Source: JBBQNY01 sp038255255 (GTDB lineage Bacteria > Pseudomonadota > Gammaproteobacteria > Xanthomonadales > Ahniellaceae). Taken from it: a stretch of DNA of 64,000 nucleotides. Position 1 is the first letter of the stretch; the number at the start of each line of letters is the position of its first letter. The stretch is from the NCBI GenBank assembly GCA_038255255.1, contig JBBSLL010000005.1:77131-141130 (forward strand), read 5' to 3'. This document shows, in pieces, positions 18,200 through 29,930 of this stretch. A program made the position numbers and the translations under genes. A model generated the notes under the pieces. The model ran no database searches. It was not told where the DNA came from and was given only the letters and a program-made list of their open reading frames with translations.

Positions 18200-18756
18200 G
18201 TGCTCGAGTTGGAATCGTTGACGGCATTGATCGGGCGCGCGGGCGACGGCGACAAGGACGCGGCCGACCGTCTGTTTGCCGCGGTCTACCCGGAGCTGCG
18301 TCGCATGGCCGCGCGCGTGCTGCGCGGCGGTGATCGCGCGATGCATACGACGTCGCTCGTGCACGACGCCTATCTCAAGCTGCGTCGCCCCGAAGCCTTG
18401 AACCAGCGCGACCGCGAGCACTTCTTCGCGGTGGCCGCGCGGGCGATGCGCCAGATCGTGATCGACCACGCACGCGAACGCGCAGCCCACAAGCGGGGCG
18501 GCGATTTCGATGTGCAGTCGCTGGATTCGGGCGCGCTGCAGGTTGCCGCGAGCGGCCGCAGCGAGCATCTCTTGGAGCTCGACGAATCCCTGCAGCGACT
18601 GGCCCTGGTGGACCCGGCCCTGGCGCGGCTCGTCGAGATGCGATTCTTCGGCGGACTCGATCTTTCCGAGCTGAGTCGCATCCTCGATCGTTCGGAACGC
18701 TCCCTCAAGCGCGACTGGCGCCGCGCGCGCGCCTTCCTGCTCGCAGGGATGGGAGC

Positions 18757-18760
<4 letters not shown>
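18200..18760 (+). CDS. ECF-type RNA polymerase sigma factor (ECF43-like), kinase-linked
   Basis: The protein has 186 residues when started at GTG 18200, which gives the usual family length; an in-frame TTG at 18143 is less likely. Region 2 contains VYPELRRMA and HTTSLVHDAYLKL; region 4 contains LARLVEMRFFGGLDLSELS and a helix-turn-helix (ILDRSERSLKRDWRRAR). In most ECF factors the region 2.2 helix starts with acidic residues (DAED type) that contact the polymerase beta' clamp. Here HTTS (49-52) takes that place. The TGA overlaps the GTG of a Ser/Thr kinase gene. By analogy with kinase-activated ECF43 factors, phosphorylation of Thr50/51 or Ser52 may switch it on. Confidence 0.85.
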
Positions 18761-21417
<2,657 letters not shown>

Positions 21418-21494
21418 CCAACGCTCCCGCGGGCCGCGTGGCCACGCAGCGCCGACGTTACACTCGGGGCTCCGCTTTCGATCCGAGGCCGTGC

Positions 21495-22115
21495 GTGTCG
21501 TTGCCGAATCCACTACTGGGCATGCTCGGTCGTGCACTCCAGGAAATCATCAACCGTGCGCTCGCACTCGATCCCGCCGCGGCAGCGAGAGTGCGCGGCC
21601 TGTCGGGACGCTCGGTTGAACTGACATGGAGCGCGACGGACATCGGCCTGCGCCTCGCCGTGGAAGACGACGCGGTGACGGTGGGTCCACGCAAGGGCAG
21701 GGCGGAATCGGACCTCGGTGTCAGCGGATCGCTCGCGGGTTTGTTGTCGCTTGCCGGTTTGGGCCGCGCTCCCATAGGCCCGGGCCAGCGCGTGGATATC
21801 AGCGGCGATGCGCAGCTCGCACGTGAGATCGAAAAGCTGGTGCGCGATGCGGCGCCCGATCTCGAGGCGGCTCTCGCGCAGCGCTTCGGTGACACCGCGG
21901 GTCCGCTGATGGCGCGCTCGCTGGCCGGCGCCTGGTCGTGGGCCCGCGACAGCGCGGAGAGCCTGCGCGAGGACGTCGGCGATTACCTGGTGGAAGAGAG
22001 CGGCGACGTGGTCGGCGAGGCCGAGCTCGCCTCGTTTCATCGGGAAGTGGATGCGCTGCGCGATCGCGTCGAACGACTCGACCAGCGAGTCGCGCGTGTG
22101 AAGCGCGCGCCATGA
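21495..22115 (+). CDS. ubiJ: Ubiquinone biosynthesis accessory factor UbiJ
   Basis: The protein has 206 residues from GTG 21495, chosen because SLPNPLLGMLGRAL begins the conserved part and CGAGG precedes it; an in-frame ATG at 21438 would add an Arg-rich leader. It has an SCP2-type lipid-binding domain (about 25-120) and a C-terminal coiled coil (REVDALRDRVERLDQRV). UbiJ binds ubiquinone intermediates and organises the soluble Ubi complex. The stop overlaps the ubiB start (ATGA), matching the common ubiJ-ubiB order. ubiE, often upstream, is not here. Confidence 0.85.
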   Translation: MSLPNPLLGMLGRALQEIINRALALDPAAAARVRGLSGRSVELTWSATDIGLRLAVEDDAVTVGPRKGRAESDLGVSGSLAGLLSLAGLGRAPIGPGQRVDISGDAQLAREIEKLVRDAAPDLEAALAQRFGDTAGPLMARSLAGAWSWARDSAESLREDVGDYLVEESGDVVGEAELASFHREVDALRDRVERLDQRVARVKRAP

Positions 22116-23776
22116 AATCGGCGCTGCGTGCATGGCGCATCGCGCGCGTGGTGCTGCGCTACCGCCTCGACGCGCTCCTGGAAGACACGCCTGCCGAGCG
22201 CTGGCTGGCGCTTGCGCGGCCGTTCGTGCCACGTGCGTCGAAGGAAGTCGCTGCGCTGTCCCGTGGAGCGCGCCTCCGGCTCGCGTTGCAGGAACTTGGC
22301 CCGATCTTCGTCAAATTTGGACAGATCCTGTCGACGCGTCGCGATCTGGTACCCGCCGACATCGCCAACGAACTCGCGCAACTGCAGGACCGCGTGGCTC
22401 CGTTCCCCGGGGAACTGGCGCGTGCCCAGATCGAGAAGTCGCTGGGGCGGACCATCGAAGTCGCCTTTCTCGAATTCGAGACGGAACCGCTCGCGTCGGC
22501 ATCGGTTGCCCAGGTGCATGCCGCGCGGTTGCCCGATGGACGCGAAGTGGTGGTCAAGGTCCTGCGTCCTGGCGTGGAGCGCCGGATCGACGACGACATC
22601 GCGCTGCTCAAGCGCGTAGCCGGGCTGGTCGACCGTGCGCACCCCGCAGCCGACAAGGTGCGGCCACGGGAGATCGTCGCGGAGATCGAATCAACGCTCG
22701 CCGCCGAGATGGACCTGCAGCGCGAGGGCGCGAACGCGTCCGTGCTGCGCCGGTTCTGGCTCGACTCGGACGATCTCTACGTTCCGGAAGTCATCTGGAG
22801 CCATACGGGCGATCGCACACTGACTCTCGAGCGCGTGTGGGGCATTCCTTCCGACGACATCGCAGCACTGGACGCCGCAGGCATCGATCGCACGGCTCTC
22901 GCAGCAAAAGGCGTGCGTGTCTTCTACACGCAGGTGTTCCGCGACAATTTTTTCCACGCCGACGCGCACGCCGGCAACATCTGGGTGGACGTGGATCCCG
23001 CGCGACGCGCCGATCCGCGCTTCATCGCGCTCGATTTCGGCATCATGGGCCAGTTGTCGAGCGAGGATCAGTATTACCTGGCCGAGAACTTCATGGCCAT
23101 CTTCAATCGCGACTATCGCCGCATCGCCGAGCTGCACGTGGAGGCCGGCTGGATGCCCTCGCACGTGCGCATCGACGAACTGGAGGCAGCCGCCCGCGCG
23201 GTCAGCGAACCCTACCTCACGAGGCCACTGTCGGAGATCTCGCTCGCCGAGGTCCTGATCAAGCTGTTCCGCACGGCGCAGCGCTATGAGCTGACACTGC
23301 AGCCGCAATTGATCCTGCTGCAGAAGACCCTGCTCAACATCGAAGGCGTCGGACGACTGCTCGATCCCAGGCTCGACATCTGGGCGGTGGCGCGTCCGGT
23401 GCTGGAGACGATCCTCATCGAGCGCTACAGCCCGCAACGGCTGGCGACCGAATTCCGCAAGCGGCTTCCGGAGTTCATCACGCACGCGCCCGACATGCCC
23501 CGCCTGCTGCACACGTGGCTCACCCAGCAGGTGCAGGGCCAGCACACCATGCAGATGCGTTCGCGCGATATCGACGCGCTGGTGCGCGCCGCGCGCGATG
23601 GGCAGCGCAAGACCGTTTATGCCATCGTGGGCGCGGCGTTGCTCATCGCGGCTGCCGTGCTCTTCGCGTTTCCCGTCGCCGGGCCGACGCTGTTCGGCCT
23701 GCCACTGCCGGCGTGGCTGGCGAGCGTCGGCGCACTCGCGGCATTCAGCGCGGCCTGGCCGCGTCACGACCGGTAG
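22112..23776 (+). CDS. ubiB: Ubiquinone biosynthesis protein UbiB (ABC1/ADCK-type kinase-like ATPase)
   Basis: The protein has 554 residues from ATG 22112, which overlaps the ubiJ stop. The family KxGQ motif (IFVKFGQILSTR) lies near residue 70, followed by the Ala-rich nucleotide loop ASASVAQVHAA, Lys in VVVKVLRPGV, FFHADAHAGNIWV and LDFGIMGQ. Two C-terminal hydrophobic helices (about 500-548) anchor it in the inner membrane. UbiB supports ubiquinone synthesis, probably by ATP-driven extraction of lipid intermediates. All expected motifs are present. Confidence 0.93.
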   Translation: MKSALRAWRIARVVLRYRLDALLEDTPAERWLALARPFVPRASKEVAALSRGARLRLALQELGPIFVKFGQILSTRRDLVPADIANELAQLQDRVAPFPGELARAQIEKSLGRTIEVAFLEFETEPLASASVAQVHAARLPDGREVVVKVLRPGVERRIDDDIALLKRVAGLVDRAHPAADKVRPREIVAEIESTLAAEMDLQREGANASVLRRFWLDSDDLYVPEVIWSHTGDRTLTLERVWGIPSDDIAALDAAGIDRTALAAKGVRVFYTQVFRDNFFHADAHAGNIWVDVDPARRADPRFIALDFGIMGQLSSEDQYYLAENFMAIFNRDYRRIAELHVEAGWMPSHVRIDELEAAARAVSEPYLTRPLSEISLAEVLIKLFRTAQRYELTLQPQLILLQKTLLNIEGVGRLLDPRLDIWAVARPVLETILIERYSPQRLATEFRKRLPEFITHAPDMPRLLHTWLTQQVQGQHTMQMRSRDIDALVRAARDGQRKTVYAIVGAALLIAAAVLFAFPVAGPTLFGLPLPAWLASVGALAAFSAAWPRHDR

Positions 23777-23791
23777 GCGCCTCGCAGTCCC

Positions 23792-23904
23792 GTAGAGCCG
23801 AGCTGCGCTCGGCTGTGCGGAGCGCAGCTCCGCACCTACAGGTCAGCTGTACGCGGCGCAGCTCCCCGTAGCCCGGCTGTGCGGAGTGCATGTCCGCCCC
23901 TACA
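23792..23904. repeat. GTAG-tipped REP cluster
   Basis: The palindrome GTAGAGCCGAGC...GCTCGGCT (23792-23814) is followed by GTGCGGAGCGCAGCTCCGCAC (23815-23835) with CTAC, and by a second, decayed copy (23868-23904). The first 23 bases are identical to 38608-38630 and differ by one base from the inverted copy at 33201-33223. The cluster lies between ubiB and arfB. Confidence 0.8.
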
Positions 23905-23906
23905 AT
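23901..23906 (+). promoter_or_regulatory. -10-like TACAAT six bases before arfB
   Basis: TACAAT is followed by only six bases and then ATG 23913, with no ribosome-binding site in between. If this is a real -10, the arfB transcript would start at or next to the ATG (leaderless). No good -35 was seen. Confidence 0.3.
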
Positions 23907-23912
23907 TCCCCG

Positions 23913-24341
23913 ATGCTCGAGATCACGCCCGACATCGCCATCGCCGACGACGAACTGGTGGAGCGCTTCGTGCGCGCATCCGGGCCTGGCGGACAGAACG
24001 TCAACAAGGTCTCGACGGCGGTAGAACTCAGGTTCGACGCTGCCGGTTCGCCGTCGCTGCCCGAACCGCTGCGCGCGCGACTGCTTGCGCGTCGCGACCG
24101 CCGTATCACCGATGACGGCGTCATCGTGATTTCGGCTTCGCGCTTCCGTTCGCAGGACCGGAACCGGGAAGATGCACGCATGCGCCTCGCCGCACTCATC
24201 GTCGCGGCGAACGAAGTCGCTAAGCCGCGGGTCGCCACCCGGCCCACGCGCGCCTCGCGGCAACGCCGGCTGGATGCCAAGAAGGTTCGCTCCACCGTCA
24301 AGCGCGGTCGCGGCAGCGCGCGTCGCGAGATCGATTCGTGA
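23913..24341 (+). CDS. arfB: Alternative ribosome-rescue factor ArfB (YaeJ), peptidyl-tRNA hydrolase
   Basis: The protein has 142 residues from ATG 23913. The GGQ motif lies in SGPGGQNVNK (about residues 23-32), and a release-factor-like domain is followed by a basic C-terminal tail (RLDAKKVRSTVKRGRG) that enters the empty mRNA channel of stalled ribosomes. It hydrolyses peptidyl-tRNA on non-stop complexes. There is no ribosome-binding site before the ATG, and a TACAAT box sits six bases upstream. Its TGA overlaps the GTG of the acyltransferase gene. Confidence 0.92.
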   Translation: MLEITPDIAIADDELVERFVRASGPGGQNVNKVSTAVELRFDAAGSPSLPEPLRARLLARRDRRITDDGVIVISASRFRSQDRNREDARMRLAALIVAANEVAKPRVATRPTRASRQRRLDAKKVRSTVKRGRGSARREIDS

Positions 24342-24934
24342 GCGGTGACTGGGTCGATGACGTCATGCCCCCGATCGCGCCGCGAACGCATGGACCCCTC
24401 GTGCGATGGCTCGGTCGCACGGTGCTCACGCTCGGCGGCTGGAAGCTGACCGGCCGCTTTCCCGATCTCGACAAGATGGTGATCCTCGCGGCGCCCCATT
24501 CGTCGTGGTGGGATGGCATCTGGGGTATGGCTGCCAAGCTTGCGATGGGGCTCAAGGTCGAGGTCATGGCCAAGCAGGAGTTGTTCAACCCGTTGCTCGC
24601 ACCGCTGTTGCGCGCACTCGGGGCGGTGCCGATCGATCGAACCAACGCACATGGCGTCGTGCCAGCGATGGCGGCCAGATTCAGTGCCGTCGAGAAGCTG
24701 TGGCTGGTCATCGCGCCGGAAGGCACGCGCCGCCGGGTGGAGAGATGGAAGAGCGGTTTCTGGCACATCGCGCGCGCGGCCGACGTGCCCGTCGTCTGCG
24801 TGTATTTCCACTATCCGGAGCGCCTGATCGGCATCGGACCTGCGTTGACGATGACAGACGACCTTGTCGCCGACATGGCGCGCGTGCGCGAGTTCTACAA
24901 ACCGTGGATGGGCAAGACCCGTGGCACGGTCTAA
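24338..24934 (+). CDS. PlsC-type acyltransferase
   Basis: The protein has 198 residues from GTG 24338, coupled to arfB. The acyltransferase HX4D motif is HSSWWD (about residue 54), and the second signature PEGTRRR lies near residue 127. An LPLAT fold is expected. Members acylate lysophosphatidic acid or other lysolipids at the inner membrane; the shorter length and the HSSWWD variant suit a lysophospholipid acyltransferase of the YihG/GPAT-like side family rather than the main PlsC. The exact substrate is not assignable. Confidence 0.8.
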   Translation: MSGDWVDDVMPPIAPRTHGPLVRWLGRTVLTLGGWKLTGRFPDLDKMVILAAPHSSWWDGIWGMAAKLAMGLKVEVMAKQELFNPLLAPLLRALGAVPIDRTNAHGVVPAMAARFSAVEKLWLVIAPEGTRRRVERWKSGFWHIARAADVPVVCVYFHYPERLIGIGPALTMTDDLVADMARVREFYKPWMGKTRGTV

Positions 24935-24966
24935 TCGCGACGTCCGGGGCAACGCCTCGGCCGCAC

Positions 24967-24972
24967 TATCAT
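24967..24972 (+). promoter_or_regulatory. -10-like TATCAT seven bases before a dioxygenase gene
   Basis: TATCAT is followed by TGCGCGC and then ATG 24980, with no Shine-Dalgarno sequence in that gap. The geometry resembles that of arfB and pyrE and could give a leaderless mRNA. Confidence 0.3.
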
Positions 24973-24979
24973 TGCGCGC

Positions 24980-25645
24980 ATGATCCATCTCCTGCAGCGC
25001 GTACTGGAGCCAGCGGCGCTGGAGCGGCTGCGCATCCTGGCGTCGACGCTCGAATTCACGAACGGCCGTCTCACGAACCCGGGCTCCACCGTGAAGAACA
25101 ATGAGCAGGTCGCGCATACCGATCAGCGAGCCGCCGATGCGGGCCTGATCCTGCGCGATGCGTTGATTGCACATCCCCCCCTGAGTGCATTGACCTGGCC
25201 GCGACAGATTGCGCGCCCCACCCTGGCGCGCTACCAGCCAGGCATGACTTACGGATGGCACGTGGACGCCGCGATGTTCCCCTCGCAGCCGCCTATGCGC
25301 TCCGATCTCTCGTGCACAATATTCCTCTCGGACCCATCGAGCTACGAGGGCGGCGAACTCGAGTTCGAGTTCGGTGGCGACGTGCGCGGGTACAAGCTCG
25401 CGGCCGGAGATGCGATTCTCTATCCCTCGACGACCGTGCACCGGGTCGCGCCGGTGACCCGTGGAGTGCGCCTGGTGGGCATCACGTGGTTGCAGAGCTT
25501 CATTGCCGATGCGCACCGGCGCGATCTGCTGAACCAGGTCGACGAGTTACGTAGCCTCTGCTTTGATCCGGCACAGCGCGATCGCGCTCAGGTGTTGCTC
25601 GAGTCGCTGCGCGCCAACCTCTTCCGGCTCTGGTCCGACACTTGA
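24980..25645 (+). CDS. Fe(II)/2-oxoglutarate dioxygenase, PKHD-type hydroxylase (PiuC/YbiX-like)
   Basis: This 221-residue protein has a double-stranded beta-helix hydroxylase domain. The iron ligands are visible: H and D in YGWHVDAAMF (about 93-95) and the distal His in PSTTVHRV (about 154). The 2-oxoglutarate Arg is in RGVRLVG. The conserved N-terminal block LTNPGSTVKNNEQV matches the PKHD hydroxylase family, often linked to siderophore receptors. No iron uptake gene is adjacent here, so the physiological link is unproven. It is probably cytoplasmic. Confidence 0.85.
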   Translation: MIHLLQRVLEPAALERLRILASTLEFTNGRLTNPGSTVKNNEQVAHTDQRAADAGLILRDALIAHPPLSALTWPRQIARPTLARYQPGMTYGWHVDAAMFPSQPPMRSDLSCTIFLSDPSSYEGGELEFEFGGDVRGYKLAAGDAILYPSTTVHRVAPVTRGVRLVGITWLQSFIADAHRRDLLNQVDELRSLCFDPAQRDRAQVLLESLRANLFRLWSDT

Positions 25646-25664
25646 TCGGCCCCCTCGGCGGCGC

Positions 25665-26711
25665 TCAGCGATCGGACGGGCCGGATTCGTCGTACTCGCG
25701 CGCACCGAACAGGCTGGGCCTGAGCAGGTCGAGGAACGCGCGGGCTTCGCCGCCGAGGAATTTTCCCTTGCGTACCACCGCGCCATAACTGCGCTGCGGG
25801 AAGTAGCGGTTGAGGTTGTGTCGCGCCACGCGATCTTCCGGAGTCAGGCAGATCGCCGTCACGATCGAGATGCCGAGGCCCATCGCCACGTACTGCTTGA
25901 TCAGTTCCCAGCCACCCACTTCCAGCGCGACCTGGTAAGGCACCCCGGCCTGCTGGAACACCAGATCGATCATCCGGTACGTGGTCAAGCGCCGCGGCGG
26001 CAGGATGAGGCCGAAGGGGGTGATGTCTGCGAGCGCGATATCGGTCTTCGACGCGAGCGGATGGTCAAGCGGGGTAATCAGCACCGGATCGAACCGGTAG
26101 ACGGGTTCGTAGGACAGGTCATTCGGCACATCGAGCATCGATCCGATGGCGAAGTCGACTGAATCGCTGCGCAGCATGCCGAGCCCGTCCTGGCCGGTGA
26201 CGTTGTGCAGTGTCAGGCGCACATCCGGATGTCTTTCGCGGAATGCGCGCACCAGCGGCGGCAGCAGGTACTGGATGGTCGAAGCGCCCGCGGCAATGTG
26301 GAGTTCTACGGGACCGAGCCCGCGCCTGCGCGCCGAGAAGTCCCCATCCAGACGGTCGAGGCCTTCGATCAGCGGCCGCGCCATCTCATGCAGCATTACG
26401 CCTTCGCGCGTGAGCTGGAGCCCGCGGCCCGAGCGCTCGAACAGCGCCACACCGAGTTCGCGTTCCAGCGCGGTGATCTGCAGGCTCAGCGTCGAGGGCG
26501 ACAGGAACAGGCCTTCAGCCGCGCGGCCGAGATGTCCAAGGCGCGCCACGAGGCAGAAGGCGCGTAGCTGCTTGGTGCGGTTGCCCTTGTAATAGAAGCG
26601 CTGGGGCGTTTTCCCTGTGGCGACCGATGGCCTGGCCTTCTTGCTGCGTCGCGGCATCTCGGCCCCACGGCCGCTTCCACCAGCACTCGGCCCTTTAGCT
26701 TGCCCCGTCAT
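25665..26711 (-). CDS. LysR-family transcriptional regulator, probably of the glyoxylate shunt
   Basis: The protein has 348 residues from ATG 26711; an internal ATG at 26657 (MPRRSKK) is an alternative. A basic extension of about 45 residues precedes a LysR winged helix (QLRAFCLVARLGHLGRAAEGLFLSPSTLSLQI), followed by the effector-binding domain starting PVELHIAAG. The frame stays open far upstream, antisense to aceB, but the LysR domain ends at this start. It is divergent from aceB with two TTTGA-N4/5-TCAAA palindromes in between, so regulation of aceB-aceA and itself is likely. The inducer is unknown. Confidence 0.85.
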   Translation of the reverse strand: MTGQAKGPSAGGSGRGAEMPRRSKKARPSVATGKTPQRFYYKGNRTKQLRAFCLVARLGHLGRAAEGLFLSPSTLSLQITALERELGVALFERSGRGLQLTREGVMLHEMARPLIEGLDRLDGDFSARRRGLGPVELHIAAGASTIQYLLPPLVRAFRERHPDVRLTLHNVTGQDGLGMLRSDSVDFAIGSMLDVPNDLSYEPVYRFDPVLITPLDHPLASKTDIALADITPFGLILPPRRLTTYRMIDLVFQQAGVPYQVALEVGGWELIKQYVAMGLGISIVTAICLTPEDRVARHNLNRYFPQRSYGAVVRKGKFLGGEARAFLDLLRPSLFGAREYDESGPSDR

Positions 26712-26726
26712 GGGCTTGCGAGTGTG

Positions 26727-26771
26727 TTTGACATAATCAAACAATACGCTTGACACGTTTGATTTGTCAAA
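26727..26771. promoter_or_regulatory. Divergent operator-promoter with two TTTGA-TCAAA palindromes
   Basis: Palindrome 1 is TTTGACATAATCAAA (26727-26741); palindrome 2 is TTTGATTTGTCAAA (26758-26771). Their centres are about 30 bp apart, close to three helical turns. On the minus strand TTGACA (26770-26765), 18 bp and TATTGT (26746-26741) form a plausible promoter for the LysR gene that overlaps both boxes, consistent with autorepression. Both sites fit the T-N11-A shape of LysR boxes. Confidence 0.55.
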
Positions 26772-26825
26772 ATGATCCGACAGCGCGTAGGGTGCCTTTC
26801 CCATACGCAGACGTATAGAAGCCGC

Positions 26826-28538
26826 ATGGCCGCGATTTTTCAGGCACAGCACGTCGTTTCCGGCGATACCCAGGCTTTCACCGTTCGGCCGGGCGCGGAT
26901 CCCGCGCCCGATGTGCTGGGTGTCGCGGCGCAACATTTCCTGACGGGACTGCACCGGGGCTTCGAAAGTGAGCGAGCCGTTCGCCTGGGGGTTCGACGCG
27001 AGCGGCAGGCACTTTTCGATTCCGGCGTGCTCCCAGACTGGCGCGCCGACACACGCGATATTCGTGACGGCGACTGGCGGGTCGCAGCGATCCCCGGCCC
27101 ATTGTTGGACCGCCGCGTGGAAATCACCGGCCCCACCGACCCCAAAACGGTCATCAATGCCCTGAATTCGGGTGCATGCGTGTACATGGCTGACTTCGAG
27201 GATTCGACGGCGCCCACCTGGTCGAATCTCGTGCTCGGACAGCGCACGCTGCGCGACGCGGTCGCAGGCACGCTCGAATACCGCGCGCCGCAGACCGGCA
27301 AGCAGTACACACTGCGCAAGACCGGCGAAAAGCCCGCGACCTTGATGGTGCGCCCTCGCGGCTGGCATCTCGACGAGGCACACGTCGCGGTGGATGGCGA
27401 GCCGATGTCCGCGTCGTTGTTCGACCTCGGGCTGTTCCTGTTCTTGAACGGACGCAGGCTTGCCGATGCCGGCAACGGCCCCTTCGTGTATTTGCCCAAG
27501 ATCGAGTCGATGGAAGAGGCCGCGCTCTGGGAGTCGGTGCTCACGCACTGCGAAGAATGGTTGCAGCTGGAGCACGGCTCCATCAAGGCCACGGTGCTGA
27601 TCGAAACGCTGCCTGCCGCGTTCGAAATGCACGAGATCCTGCACGCGCTGCGTGCGCGCGTGGTCGGTCTCAACTGCGGCCGGTGGGACTACATCTTTTC
27701 GTACCTGAAGACATTTCGTGCACATCCTTCGCGCGTGTTGCCCGATCGCTCGCAGGTGACCATGACGCAGCCGTTCCTGCGTGCGTATTCGGAACTGCTG
27801 ATCCAGGCCTGCCACCGCCGCGGCGCCCACGCGATGGGCGGCATGGCCGCGCAGATCCCGATCGCATCCAGCGCCGGGGCGAACGAAGCGGCGCTCGCGC
27901 GCGTGAGGGCCGACAAGGAGCGCGAAGTCGCGGCCGGCCACGATGGCACCTGGGTCGCGCATCCGGGACTCATCGCGCTGGCGCGCGACATCTTCGACCG
28001 CGGCATGCCGGGCCCGCACCAGCAGCACGTCGCGCGTCTCGATGTCGATGTGACGCGAGACCAGCTGATTGAGCCATGTACCGGAAGCATCACGCGCGCG
28101 GGTTTCGAAGGCAATATCGAAGTCTGCGTGCGCTACCTCGCCGCATGGCTGGCGGGCATGGGCTGCGTGCCGATTCACCACCTCATGGAAGACGCAGCCA
28201 CCGCGGAGATCGCGCGCGCGCAATTGTGGCAGTGGCTGCATCACGGCTCGCTGTCGCTGGACGACAGCACGCCGATCGATTTCCCGATGTTCGATCTCTC
28301 GCTGAATGGCGTCGCACAAGCGCTCGCGTTGCACGTCGACCTTCCTGGCCGGGAACACCTGGCGGTCGCCGTACAGCGCCTCGACGATCTCACCCGCGCC
28401 GAACAACTCGCCGACTTCCTGACGCTGGCCGCGTATCCCTGCATCGTCACGGCTGACCGGACGCTTTCGAAAAATCCTCTCGAACAACTTCATCCCGTGC
28501 GTGGTGATCCGCCCGGCCAGCCCACGATTGGAATGTAG
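26826..28538 (+). CDS. aceB: Malate synthase A
   Basis: The protein has 570 residues from ATG 26826; an in-frame ATG at 26772 is too close to the operator. The family signatures are RRVEITGPTDPKTVINALNSGA, MADFEDS and the region KATVLIETLPAAFEMHEIL; FNCG-type GLNCGRWDYIFSY follows. The enzyme condenses glyoxylate with acetyl-CoA to malate in the glyoxylate shunt. aceA follows after 66 bases and the LysR gene is divergent. The protein is a little longer than the usual ~535-545 residues, mainly at the N-terminus. Confidence 0.95.
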   Translation: MAAIFQAQHVVSGDTQAFTVRPGADPAPDVLGVAAQHFLTGLHRGFESERAVRLGVRRERQALFDSGVLPDWRADTRDIRDGDWRVAAIPGPLLDRRVEITGPTDPKTVINALNSGACVYMADFEDSTAPTWSNLVLGQRTLRDAVAGTLEYRAPQTGKQYTLRKTGEKPATLMVRPRGWHLDEAHVAVDGEPMSASLFDLGLFLFLNGRRLADAGNGPFVYLPKIESMEEAALWESVLTHCEEWLQLEHGSIKATVLIETLPAAFEMHEILHALRARVVGLNCGRWDYIFSYLKTFRAHPSRVLPDRSQVTMTQPFLRAYSELLIQACHRRGAHAMGGMAAQIPIASSAGANEAALARVRADKEREVAAGHDGTWVAHPGLIALARDIFDRGMPGPHQQHVARLDVDVTRDQLIEPCTGSITRAGFEGNIEVCVRYLAAWLAGMGCVPIHHLMEDAATAEIARAQLWQWLHHGSLSLDDSTPIDFPMFDLSLNGVAQALALHVDLPGREHLAVAVQRLDDLTRAEQLADFLTLAAYPCIVTADRTLSKNPLEQLHPVRGDPPGQPTIGM

Positions 28539-28604
28539 AACCACGAACTACGTGATCGCGAATCCACATCCACCGATTGAATCCACTACTTGCCGGAGCC
28601 AACC

Positions 28605-29930
28605 ATGAAGAATCCCCTGCCGACTGCCGATGCGCTGAACCTTGACTGGAGCAACAACGCGCGCTGGAAGGGCATCACGCGCCCCTATTCGGCAGAAGAA
28701 GTCGTGCGCCTGCGTGGCACCGTGCCGATCGAGCATTCGCTGGCCCGCCGTGGCGCCGAACGGCTGTGGCGTGACCTGCACAACGAGCCCTTCGTCAATG
28801 CGCTTGGCGCGATGACCGGCAACCAGGCCATGCAGCAGGTCAAGGCCGGCCTCAAGGCGATCTATCTGTCCGGCTGGCAGGTCGCGGCCGACGCCAACAC
28901 GGCCGGCGAGATGTATCCCGACCAGTCGCTGTATCCGGTCGATTCGGTGCCGAACGTGGTCAAGAAAATCAACAACACGCTGCTGCGCGCCGACCAGATC
29001 CACCACGCCGAGGGCGACAACGATATCGACTGGCTGGTGCCGATCGTGGCGGATGCCGAAGCCGGGTTCGGCGGCGTGCTCAATGCGTACGAGCTGATGC
29101 GGCACATGATCGAGGCAGGCGCTGCCGCCGTGCACTTCGAGGACCAGCTCGCGAGCGCCAAGAAGTGCGGGCACATGGGCGGCAAGGTGCTGGTGACGAC
29201 GCAGGAGGCGGTGCAGAAGCTGGTCGCCGCGCGCCTCGCTGCAGACGTGTCCGGCGTGCCGACGCTCATCGTTGCGCGCACCGACGCGATGGGCGCAGGC
29301 TTGCTCACCTCCGACATCGATGACAACGACAAGCCGCATTGCACCGGCGGGCGCACCGTCGAAGGCTTCTTCGAATGCAAGGCCGGCATCGATCAGGCCA
29401 TTTCGCGCGGCCTTGCCTACGCGCCATTCGCGGACCTGGTGTGGTGCGAGACCGGTCATCCGGACCTCGCCGAGGCGAAACAGTTCGCCGAAGCCATCCA
29501 CGCGAAGTTCCCGGGAAAGCTGCTGGCGTACAACTGCTCCCCATCCTTCAACTGGAAGAAGAATCTCGACGAGGCGACCATCGCGAAATTCCAGAAGGAA
29601 ATCGCCAGCTACGGCTACAAGTTCCAGTTCATCACGCTGGCCGGATTCCACGCGCTGAATTTCGCGATGTGGAAACTCGCGTCGGGCTACAGGGATCGGC
29701 AGATGGCCGCTTACGTCGAACTGCAGGAAGCGGAGTTCGCTGCCGAGAAGCAGGGCTACACCGGCGCCAAGCATCAGCGCGAAGTCGGCACGGGCTACTT
29801 CGACCAGCTCAACACGGTGATCGCGGGCGGCCTGTCGTCCCTCGCGGCGCTGGCAGGCTCGACCGAGGAGGAGCAGTTCCACGCTGCGCCGGCTCCGAGC
29901 CCGGAGCCACGCATCTCCGCCGTAGCCTGA
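28605..29930 (+). CDS. aceA: Isocitrate lyase
   Basis: The protein has 441 residues. ATG 28605 is preceded by GGAG (28594-28597). The catalytic loop KKCGHMGGK is intact; metal and substrate segments VADAEAGFGG and HFEDQLASAKK are present, as is the NCSPSFNW stretch. It cleaves isocitrate to succinate and glyoxylate, feeding AceB. The 66-base gap after aceB has no terminator, so the two are probably one operon under the LysR regulator. It has a Pro/Ala-rich C-terminal extension of about 15 residues. Confidence 0.96.
   Translation: MKNPLPTADALNLDWSNNARWKGITRPYSAEEVVRLRGTVPIEHSLARRGAERLWRDLHNEPFVNALGAMTGNQAMQQVKAGLKAIYLSGWQVAADANTAGEMYPDQSLYPVDSVPNVVKKINNTLLRADQIHHAEGDNDIDWLVPIVADAEAGFGGVLNAYELMRHMIEAGAAAVHFEDQLASAKKCGHMGGKVLVTTQEAVQKLVAARLAADVSGVPTLIVARTDAMGAGLLTSDIDDNDKPHCTGGRTVEGFFECKAGIDQAISRGLAYAPFADLVWCETGHPDLAEAKQFAEAIHAKFPGKLLAYNCSPSFNWKKNLDEATIAKFQKEIASYGYKFQFITLAGFHALNFAMWKLASGYRDRQMAAYVELQEAEFAAEKQGYTGAKHQREVGTGYFDQLNTVIAGGLSSLAALAGSTEEEQFHAAPAPSPEPRISAVA

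Noticed and set aside
26712..28544. Extension of the LysR frame by more than 600 codons upstream on the minus strand.
   Set aside because: It lies antisense to aceB and crosses the operator region; LysR similarity ends at the ATG at 26711.
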